Assembly: GCF_932274485.2 (NCBI RefSeq)
Contig: NC_065886.2
Location: 32,909,501 to 32,973,500, forward strand
DNA length: 64,000 nucleotides
DNA from: Patella vulgata
Lineage: Eukaryota > Mollusca > Gastropoda > Patellidae
Direction of reading: 5' to 3'
Of the stretch, positions 38,101 to 50,100 are shown piece by piece. Position 1 is the stretch's first letter; each line of letters begins with the position of its first letter. The translations under genes were made by a program, and so were the position numbers. The notes under the pieces are model-generated. The model ran no database searches and was not told where the DNA came from. It saw nothing but the letters and a program-made list of their open reading frames with translations.

Positions 38101-41100
38101 CGGTCGCGTAAGTTTGTGAATAGGCAAACTGCTCTTAGTAAATAAAACACTCTCTCTAAGATCATTTTTTATGACAATAAATTGCATGTGGTGTCGTTGG
38201 TCGCGTATACTATTGTAAAGTGTTTGTTTAGCATATTTTTTGTCATGTTAAACCGGATACACCCCTCATATTTAAAATAAGAATTGAAGAAAAAAGAACC
38301 GAAGATCTTTTATTAGATTAATCTAACAGACTTATCATTTGTATGTGCATACAGTGTATGTTTATAGTTGTAAAAGTCCTTGAGAAGTCGCATGAACAAT
38401 AAATTTCTAAAGTTGTTTACATGTTGTATGTACATGTAGACTGAATCTGCATCATTTAACAGTCCATGAACTATATTTTTATTTTGCTAGGCCCAAAAGT
38501 AACTAACCAATTATTGCAGATTGCCATGAAAAGAAATATAAACACAATATGTACCAGAAACTAAGTAAAATTTGTTTAAATCCTACTACAACAGGTTGAC
38601 ATGTGAACAAAGTTTCATAAAGATATCTTGTGCATAAGGCCTCACCAAGTTGATTTTCAGTTCTTCAGGAACATCTGTAAACATTTTCCTTCTTATATTT
38701 CTTCAAGAAAAAGTTGTATTTAAAAACCTTAAGTACTTGGTTGAGCTGTTCAGAAGCTTGTAGTTAAAAATTTTTACATTTGAAATTTTAAACAAAACAT
38801 GTTTCCCGGAATTCAAGTGACTATTTATTTAAAAAACACAATACAATTTATATGCAAAACCTGGTTTATACACATATAGCACAATGTTTTGACAAGTCAA
38901 GTATTCTCTTATCATTTTCAAGACCCTGAAAAACAGAAAATCAAATTGGTGGCCTAATAAATAATTAATCAGTTTCGCTCAATCAGTCTTATGTTTACAG
39001 AACCAACAAAAATCAGGAGAACGTATGTCTATCTTATCTCGGTCACCCAGAACCTCTTAGTCTTCAACGTATGGAGAGTCTGGGTTTGTTGTCAATATTT
39101 GACAAAAAGTTCCATTACCCATGCGTAACTGGGAGTTTGTTTTTTTACGTGGTTGATTATCCAGGATTTTTTGGTTTGTTGTCAATATTTGACAAAAAGT
39201 TCCATTACCCATGCGTAACTGGGAGTTTGTTTTTTTATGTGGTTGATTATCCAGGATTTTTTGCCAAGTCAATAAGAGTTGCGCCCCTTCCCTAAAGAAA
39301 TCTCCAACCTCGAGTGTTTTCTCCAGGTTCTCCGGTTTTCTCCCACTGCAAAAGAACCCTACGCGCAAGCAAATTATTGAAATAAAATTAAAACCATATG
39401 TTAGTCCCGAAATAACCTAGTTTGTGTCAAGTGGACATTAACCCCATTTTTCTCCCCCTTAAGAAATCCCATAATTCATACATTATTATTAACAAACCCT
39501 AGATTCGTGATGATGAATTAGGATTAATTTAAAAACATACATAGACTTTGTTCATGATAATGTAAAAGACGGGATAATCTAGCCAATGACCTAGTATTCT
39601 CAAATGTTGACAACACATCCAGACTAAATTTCGTTGAATATTTGTCTGAATGATAGACACTAATTCATCTGTAAACTTAACTATATTAGCACATAATATG
39701 TATGAGACACATGGGCCAAAAAAATCAAAACAAATCTATAGACCTACATCATTTCATCTGTCAAATTTAAATATTAGCACATGAAATATACGAGACGCAT
39801 GGGTCTATGAATCAAAACACAGCTAGACATCCATTTAACATTTAAAATCGGTATTCTAAGACCGTTAAATTAGTATGTGAAACGCGTTCATCTTATCAAT
39901 ATTAATGACAGAGATTATAAATAACCATAACACCTAGACCCCATAAGCCAATCACAGATGGAACATTTTAGTCTAACATTCATGAAAATATTGTTTCGAT
40001 CAATTTGTTCACCGTCTGTGGATTAAAAAAAACCAAATCAACAAAAAGAACCGTCAAGATCTAGAATTTATCTATAGGCTTGGCACGCTGGAAACTAGGG
40101 CGTCAAGATCTAGAATTAGCTATAGGATTGGCAAGCTGGAACCTAGGGCATCGAGATCTAAAGGCCCTACAGCCAAAGTTCAATCTGATTAAAATACAGA
40201 TCAATATTTCGTTTCGTTTTTTTATACTTTCGATGGTCTACGCTACATGAAGATTTGACAAGTTATAGCAATAGGTCACGTCAGGGGTTCAAAGACCGAC
40301 TTATGACCTTATGACATCAGACATTTGATTAACCAATTAGCATTGATGTTACTAGTGGATTACCCACAATTCCGTGAAAAAACACGCCTAAAGCTCGCCG
40401 TAACAGACCGTTTCATTGGCTAATCCCTGACACCATTCAGAACACGAGATAAATAACAACTCTTCCAGATCCAAGTGTAGTAAAGACAAGTAAAACAAAA
40501 TTTTGAACTATAAAAACGAAACGAAATAGGATCTGTGTTAGTACCAAATTGACAACTTGTCTTTTCTTTCTCTTTTGTATTAAAAACTTTTCTTTTTCTA
40601 TTACAGATTAGCAAGATGCCTCCTGATGAACAATTTTCATTTGATTATAAGGTAAGGTCAATATTCAGCCTTATTTTACTTTAAGCATGAAGGTCTGGCA
40701 TCTATGTAAGCTTCGGTTCAATCTGAACATGGTACATGACAAAGTTTAAGGTCTTAAACTTTTATACTCCATCATGTAACATGGGAAAGGTTAGGGTCTC
40801 CAAACTTTTATGTTCCATCATGTAACGTCCATCAATGTTAGATGTGTTGTTTAACTTCAAAAGATTAAGTTAAGAAAACTGGTTAACAGTTAGTTTCTCT
40901 TTTGAATTTGCCAATCCATTGATATGTTTTGGGCTCAAATTAATTAATTTCTGTATGTCCACATTCAATGTGGAACACATTATGCTGTCTGCATGTCTGT
41001 CTATGTGTGTGTCTGAGAAATGAAATGAAATGAAATGAAATTGGGTTTAACGTCCTACTGTTCTGCTCCTAAACTGGGCTAATGAAGACAGGCATACGCC

Positions 41101-44100
41101 ATACAGTGTGCTATGAGGGAAATTTTGCCCGGGCAGCGGCACTACGGCCTACTCTTATATCGAATTCCAACTACTCTTATATCGAATTCCAACTGCCAAG
41201 GGATCTTTTACGTGCATTCCAATGTGTACACGGGACCTCAGTTTTTCATTCCATCCGAACGACTAGACAGCTGTCCTTGTCAGGCGCTGCGTCCTGCATC
41301 ACTGACAAGGGGAAACCACACTGGAAAATCTGGATGAACTTTTTCGGCCAATGCAGGGATCGAACACCTGGCAAGCCAGTGTCTTACCCACTTAGCCACG
41401 TGAACCCCCATGCATAGGATGGTTCATGGTTATATTATCATGAGATGGACTAGAATCTCGATGAATATTACTATTTTCAATAGACAGAAGACAATTCAGT
41501 TGGTTTTTATCGATGGATCAACCTAAACTCATTTTGAATACCCATAAAACTGATTTTTAGCCTAGCACATTATGAAAATTAGTCTGTCATTTATTTAGGT
41601 TTTTTTATTAAACTTTGAGATAATTGATTGAAAGCTAAGTCCATAACTCAATATCTTCCAAAATCTTTGACATTGAAAACACAAATTTTTTGCAATTTAA
41701 ATCAGCATTGGTGTTGTAGTCTTACCCGGAAAAGATGGGCTTCTGATATCCAATATTTAAGACAAAATAAACATTTTACCATTGGTACACGAATGGTGTA
41801 CCATAATGCGTTTCAGCGCCATTTGTAACAAGGTGTTCAAAGAATGAGGCTAGACATATTCCACAAGTCATGTCAAACGGTGATGCCATATTCTTAATTT
41901 GGAGAGCATGCGCAATATATACTATCGGTGTTGACTGGAATAACCAGAGGCTAGAAACTGTCTTTCGGTTGAGACTTCTGGCGTATTTCACCGAACATAA
42001 CTGATGACAATTCACAGTAAAACGGAAACGATTGAATGTAAAACAGTTTATATAAATTCATATTACATTATTATATGTGTTGCGACCTATTTGTGCCAAT
42101 TTCTAGGCCCAAAATATTAGCAGTTTAGCTCCTTTAAGATATAAAGTGGAATACAAATTATTTTGTTGTGTCATCTGGGTTTTTTTTGTACTTTAAAACT
42201 GTAAGCAAAGTTGATATTAATGTTTAGTCAGTCATGTGTGAAATATTTATACTATTTCTTTTCTCATTTCAGTGGGATATCATGACTACGAAGGTACAAT
42301 TATTAGCAACAAGCAAAATTGTCAAGCTAACAGCAGGAGAATGGGAAAGTTTAGCACATCTAAAAAATATCTACACACAGAATGTATTCCATTTACCTAA
42401 GGTAAAGTCAAAATGTGAACCCATGCCCTATTTCACAAGTTGAATCCGAGACCTAGAGCACATAGAATCGATAGACCTTTAATGAGAAAACCAAGGGGGT
42501 TTCCCCATTAACATAGAGATTACCTAATTAACAAAGGGATTTCCCAATTAACAAAGGGTTCTTGAATAATCAGAAAATTTTCCCCATGCAGCGATTTTCA
42601 GGCAATCCATATTTTGATTACCATAAGTGTTAGCGAAAAATGAAAATAAATTAGAGTTTTAACATGTTTAATCTCTGTCCCAAGTTTACTAATGAAGACG
42701 AGCATATACCATGCAATATTTTATAAATTGTGATATTATCATCATTATACTTTGATTGATATTAATAAACCAAATTTAAATAAAATAAATTTTCTGTCTT
42801 CAGGGTGCTGATCGATGGAGTAATGATTTATATTTCGGTCTTCAGAGAATAGCCAGCCTCAATCACTCAATTATTAAATTATGTACAGCCATTCCAGAGA
42901 AGTAAGTTTCCATTCTGCACACAGATAGATATCTACTTTGAGACTAGATCTCTGTTCTGAATCCCCACCTTATTGACAGCAGAATTGTCGCCATCTTTGC
43001 GAATAATAAATTAACATGCGATTATCCAGTGCCGTTCATGAATGTCAGTAGTGTTTCCCATGGTTATGTACTTGATAATTTAGTCTAGTGTTCTTTTCCT
43101 GTTATGAAGAAACGTTCAATAAATAATCAATCTGCGTACATTTTTTGTTCGAATTTCAAATTAAAGTGCGAAAAATTCAATATTTTCCGAACAAATACAA
43201 AACATGCACATTTACTTTGAAACCACAAAGCCTCACATTTTTTTTTACAAGGAATCACATTTTTAATTCCTTAAATCCCATTGTTTTCCTTTTCTGTTGT
43301 TTCAATTTTGTATGCAAATATTATTATTTCAGACTCGCAGTTACTGAAGAGATGCTCAAACCATTATTAGAAGGAAATACGTTAGAAAGTTTGTTGAAAG
43401 AGAAACGTTTATTTATCTGTGATTTAGAGATATTAGAAGGTCTTTCATGTAAACCTGGATTTACGGTACATATATATTTTGGATATATTAATCTTTTAAT
43501 CCATATTGTTTTAATTCGTATTGACTATTGATTCCTCTCGAATTTATGATACAGCTTATATCAATTAATCTTTTTAGATCCGAAACTGGGCCACAATGCT
43601 ACTCATCTTGCTGTTGTTATTCTTCTTGTTCTTCTTGTTCTTGGGGACGATACTCCTAGAAAAAAAGCCCACGACTCTGCCCATTCTAGTATGATTGACA
43701 TGAAACTTGGTTCCTTGGTCAATTGCGAATTGATTGAAGACTTCGATTTGTGTGCAGTCAGCTATATGCAACTTCAAGAATTCTTGATCACTGGATTTCA
43801 AGGAAAATCACACCCTTCTTATACCCTGTCTTCAAGGACAATCACACCTTACTTATACCCTGTCTTCATCGAGAATCACATCCTTGTCTATGATATCACC
43901 CTTGGTGGAAGTGGACGTAAATCTCCAGGAACTAACAAACGACAATCACAAGATACTTATACCCTATCTTCAAGGAAAATCATACCCTACTTTTACCCTT
44001 TCTTCAAGGACATAATCACACCCTACTTTTCCCTTGTGATTTTAAACATGAATTTTTCAATGGATTCGATGTGTTATTTCACTTTTTAATTGATTCAATG

Positions 44101-47100
44101 TGTTATTTTAATTTTTTTATTGACTCAATGTGTTATTGTTATATTTCAATTGATTCAATGTATTATTGTTTATTGTTATTTTTCAATTGATTCAATGTGT
44201 TATTGTTAATTTTCAGTTATGTGTTCCTATTGGCTTGTTCATGGTAAATAAAAACAAACAATTACGACCAATCGCCATACAGCTATTCCAGAAACCAGGT
44301 CCAGATAATCCAGTAAGTACAAAATAAAGGGCTTGATTGATTTTGGTCACCCTAGGTTACATCAGAATTATTTATTTGGGATAAAATTTAATTAGAAGAA
44401 TACATTTTAATATATGAGGATTGGTTGGGTAATATCCATTGAGTGTTTACTGGTTACAGAATATGAGGTAAGGGACACAACTCTAATGGTGTATTTGCTT
44501 CTCAAGGTTGCTCCTAAAGTTTATGTAAGTTTGAGAAATTAACTAGCGCAGTGTCTGTTGATGGCATTTCATCTATTTTCTACAAAATGAATAGTATAAA
44601 ATAGCTGTTGAAATGGGCCATATAGATAAGACATAAGAAATCTTTACGTCATGTGACGATATGAGATCAATGGCCACTGAAATGGGTTTTAACGTCCAAC
44701 AGGCTAATGAAGGCTGCCTTATGCCATGCAGATGTGGGAAATGATCTTTAATGTTCGAGGGGATGACCGAATGGTTAGCACTAGCACTCTATCATAAGGT
44801 CTGTCATTGAGTCAACTGGCTTGGTTTCGAATACCCGGTTGTATTTGACAAGGACTAGGGTCGCCTGTCCAACCTCGTAGTTTTCTCTGGGTCCTCCGGT
44901 TTCCTCCCACTGCTAAAGACCCCTACACGCAAGCAAATTATTGAAATAAAATTAAACCATATGTTAGTCCCGAAATGACCTAGTTTGTGTCGAGTGGACG
45001 TTTAACCCCATTTCTCTCTCTCTCTTTTAATGTTCAGGCAATGTGTATATGAAGGACCTTGATGTTTTAGCCACTTTTCAATGCAGATGACAATAATGAT
45101 AGCTTTTTCTATGTTGTTTCACGCAAGACTTGGGTAGCCAAGAAATGGTTTTATTGATGAAACATGTGGTGGGCAGTACACAGAAAATGATTTTAAATCA
45201 TTAGGCCCATAATCCACATTAAGCCTAAATGAGAGATAATTTTAATTACTTTATAATATTAATTGTCTTAAACTTATCTATGTTGTCTGTTACATTCCTT
45301 TATAATGCCCCTGCGGGTGATGTCGTCGACAAATTGAGATGTTCAACCCCCATATCATTTCAAATTCGTCAATAAACTGCCACCATTACACTGTAGTTTG
45401 ACTTTCTGTTGCATTTCATGTGCAGGTGATGTTGACAATAAAGTGCCGCCATTTTCCTATGTATGAAAAACAGGGGATTAATTTAACTGCTTGCTAAAGG
45501 CATCTTAAATATGTCAATGGCTACAATTAACTCTGATTATTTGGAGGGGGGATTAATTTACCAGACATATGTATTTAGTGTTAGATTGAATTTTAAGCTT
45601 TAATAAGATTGGATGATGTCAATCTTCCTCAAGGCCTAAAATAAGGTTAAATTCTTGTAGCACGGATTCTGTGTCCGGTGGTTTAAGCTCCGGTTTCACA
45701 TCTTTATTTCAATACTTAAGATCACAGATAATACCGAAAATTAGTGAAAATTATGTCAAAAATAAAGTGAAAGTGAAATGGCGGTGAAGGACGCAGCGGA
45801 TCAGATACCAAACCTACTGAAAACCTGACTAGTGAGCGGATGCGGCTGGCGCTCACTCGACTCATCCGAGGGAGTCGATCGGGCGCCAACAGATCTGATC
45901 TGACCTTCGCAACTGACCACCACAAGAGGAAACACTCATTAGGGATCAGGGGGCATCGCTACCTTACACTTTTTCAGAGCCTTAAGCCATTTTTTTCAGA
46001 GCACGGTTTTCTTATTTTCGAAGCACAGATTTTTCATTACAAAACACGTTCGTGCGCCAAGGCACGTTATTTTAGGCCCTGATCTTCCTACACCTGGTGA
46101 GTGGGGGGTGGGGACGATGGCCTAGAAGTGTAGAGTATCATGCTTTAAACTGGCTGGTCACCACTGGCTTACGATCCCTGGTGTGAGCATATTGGATGAT
46201 GTCAATCTTCCTACAACTGGGGGGGGGGGACGATGGCCTAGTGGTCTAGAGTATCGTGCTTTGAGCTTTAACTGGCCGGTCACCACTGGCTTACGGTCCT
46301 GGTTTCGATCCCTGGTGTGAGCATATGTGACTTGGAGATATGGGTACCTTCTCTAACTCGTAGGGTTACTCGGGGTACTCCCACTAAGATAATAAAAATA
46401 AAAATATAACTTGTCTGCTATATCAAAACAAATCAGGGCTTTCACTTCAGAAATTTGTCAGTCCAGCAATTTTTGGTGTATTTTGTTTACTTTTGGTAAT
46501 TATTTTCAAAAGAATAATGAGAATTTTTAGCATTATAACTGTATATATAAATTTAGACATTTTAACTGTATTTACTGTATTTGAAATTCTAGTGTTATGT
46601 CGTGTAAATAGTTTTTTTTTTTTTATGGTTAATTTCTTCGTAATTCGAATTTTAAATTATGTAAATTGACTGACATTTATATTCTCTAGATGGTTATTTT
46701 CACTCCTAGTCAAGTCATTACTGGCCAATATGACTCAAAAAAAGCTCTGTTTTAAAGTCTCATCAACATTGTAAACTCGTTAAAACTCCACTCTTTCATA
46801 ACACTGGCTGTAAGTGGGAGTAGAGTGGGCCAGGTTTTTTTATGAAACATTAATATTTCCCCAGAATAACTCTGGCAAATAATAAAAACTTGTTAAACTC
46901 CTAACCTTTTTATATGCCCACATTTTCATGTGGACGTATATTGTCGTTGCCCCCGTCTGTCCGTCCACAATTGTTTGTGAACACTACAGGTCACAATTTT
47001 TATCCGATTTCAATGAAACTTGAAATATAGGTTTATCGCCCTAAGATCTCGGTCCCTTTCGATATTGGCATGTATCGGACTGTAACTTCATGGATTATGG

Positions 47101-50100
47101 TTCCTGATTGTACGAAAAATCACGTTTTTAGCTTGTGAACACTGTAGAGGTCACAATTTTTATCCAATTTGGTTTAAACTTGAAATGTATGTTTATAACT
47201 CAAAGACCTCGGTTCCTTTCGATATTCGCGCATATCGGACCATAACTTCCGGAATTATGGCCCCTGATTGTACGGAAAATCACGTTTTTAGCTTGTGGAC
47301 CCCATAGAGGTCACAATTTTTATCCGATTGAAAAAAAACGTGTGAATATATCACCGTTACACCCTAAGAATGGTTGATTGTACGAAAAATCGCGTTTTAG
47401 TTTGTGGTCCCTCTAGAGGTCACAATTATTATTCGATTTAAAAAAACGTTCGAATATATCACCATTACACACTCAGATCAAGGGTTCCTTTTGATAATCG
47501 CATATATCTGCTCGTAACTTCCTGGATTATGGCTCCTGATTGTTTGAAAAATCACATTTTAGCATGCGGATTCTCTATAGGTCACAATTTTTTTTTTAAT
47601 TTTAAAAAACGTTTATATATATTACCATTCCACCATAATGAAGGTTGAATTCGAATTTTGGGAAAATCAAAATAAAACTGCCCGACAAAATGGCCGCACT
47701 TTGTACGCAAATTGTGTAAAAGTAGACCCTCTAGAGGTCACAATTTTTATCTGATTTTGATGAAACTTAAAAGATATCTTTATATCCCAAAGATCTCAGT
47801 CCCTTTTTATATTTGCGCATTTCAGAGCATAACTTTTTGGATTATTGCCCCTGATTGTACAAAAAATCCTGTTTGTTTTTAGTTATCCATCTCTTGCAAA
47901 ATGTGGGCATATCCTGCCTGGCAGCCGCTGGTTAACAACAGCCTGAATGAGAGTGGTGTGGGCCGGGATTTTATCAAACAGTCATAATGACATCAATTAA
48001 TATTATTGCGATAGAACTATAGAACTACCATAATAAAGATTTTGTAGAGTCGGTCATCTTTATTTAAAGCATAAATAATTCCCAAAATACCCCTGGTACA
48101 ATTGATAAATATTAATTAATATTATCGCTATACCATGGGTTTCAATTATATAACTAATATGAACCATGATAACCATGTTATACAATAAACAGACTGATTA
48201 AGGAGGCTACATAAATTTATACATTTGTTCTTCAGAAATTTTGAGTCTTCTTTCTTTGGGAAAAAAATTGATTTAAAAACCACAAATAGTCTTCTTAAAG
48301 GTTTTTAGTTCCACATTTTCAAGTTTTGAAATTTTAAATAAAAATTTTTTCATGAGACTTGGGTGACTTTTATTTATCAAGACCAAGAAGAACTCAAAAT
48401 TAAAATGGTTTGTCCTAAGAGGAAGCTGTGGTGGATCAGTGAGTAAGACTCTAGTTCGCTAACCAGGAGGTCTCGAGTTTGCTCAAATGCTGGCCACGAA
48501 AGTCCCTTATGATTTTCCGACATGGTGAGGATGGAAGGCCCGAAGGGACGGACAACTGAGGTCCTATACGTAATAGAACCCTTGACAGTCCGGGCAAAAT
48601 TTCTCTGTATGGCGAAAGCACATTTTCATTTAGCCCAGTCAGTGAAGAACAGTAGGATGCTAAACCCCATTTCATTTCATCGGCCTAAGAGCTGTATTTC
48701 CATGGGACAACGTTAAAAATAAGAAAGATGTGAATTGGTTTTATGCAGCATTAATTCATATCCAAAAGTAATTAATCGCAAACAATCAATTTTATCATCA
48801 ACATCATTAATTAAGTTGAGAAAATGTTTCTGGGGATTTTCAGTTATATAGAATAACGGATAAAATAATTCACACAGAAGCCACTTTACTCATCAAACAC
48901 GCATTTAAATAAAAACAATATTTGAACAGAACTGCCTAACAAACATTCGTCAAAATAATCACTTTATTTGATTGCATTGTTTAGTTATTTTTTACAATAA
49001 ATGATAATTACTAATTCAATAATGAGGCATCGTAATGGGAAAATTATTGATTTAAGAAGTCCCTGGGGCTTTAGAATATCTTGCTAAGTGTTGAATTATT
49101 AAATGAAGCTTTAATGACGTGTCCCATTTGACCACACACTAATACCTTAATACCCAGTTGCAAATTTTCTTTATATTATTTAATATGGTTTTGACATTCG
49201 AGAGACCTACAGGGAATTGTGATGATGTATTGTATATTTTTTTTTATATCATGTAAATGGAAAACAATAATGTCTGTATGAATTATGCTCTGTGCAAACA
49301 AATTCATAAGATGAATAAAAAAAAGTACCTGAGATAGAAATAAAACTATTTGTAATTTTGTTGTCTGTTGTGGGTTTCCTCCCACTGCTGAAAACCCCTA
49401 CACGAATTACTAAAACAAAGTTGTACCATGGGTTAGTCCCAAAATGGCCTAGTTTGTGTTAAGTGGGTGATAGACCTTATGTATATATTTCTTTCTCTGA
49501 TTGACTGACTGTCTCGTTTTCTTTCTGGAAAAAACATATTTATTTGTTTATTGATGTAATTTTTCAGGTGTTTTTACCAACAGATCATCCAAACACCTGG
49601 GTTTTAGCTAAAATGTGGTATAATAATGCTGATGCTGCTTACCATCAATCACTAACACATCTTGGTAAGTAACCATAGTAACAGATCTTCTTATTAGTAA
49701 ATGAAGGGGGACTGCACCACACATAATTTACATAAAACAAAAAAAAGGACAAGACACAATACGCAGAAATCACAAACAAACGAACATATCAAATTAAGTG
49801 AATGGATCCGGGGGCTGGCCGTAAGCATCCATTGTGCATCCGTAGTAGGGGTCTCTGGTGCCCAAATGGTCAAATGTGCTATCACAGTTCTATCATTTAC
49901 ATAGTCATTGTGATGGTAAAACAAACTGTGGTCCCAAGTACACTTTGAAAGACCTGTTGGAATTCAGTTACTGTCCAGGCACAATTTCCCTTATAGCCCA
50001 CTGCATGGCATAAACCCACCTTCATTAGCCGGTTGGTGTAGATAGGTAGGACATTAATTCATTCTATCATCTATGCATGTTGTGGGTTAGATCCCACAGT

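Noticed and set aside
7800-40606. Missing coding exons or a nested gene in intron 1
   Set aside because: Exon 1 and exon 2 align with adjacent residues of 5-LOX, and I saw no protein-like frame in the intron; all longer frames are repeats or low complexity.
45840-46080. GC-rich open frame with many basic residues
   Set aside because: No splice signals, domain or homology that I recognise; probably an old unassigned repeat.
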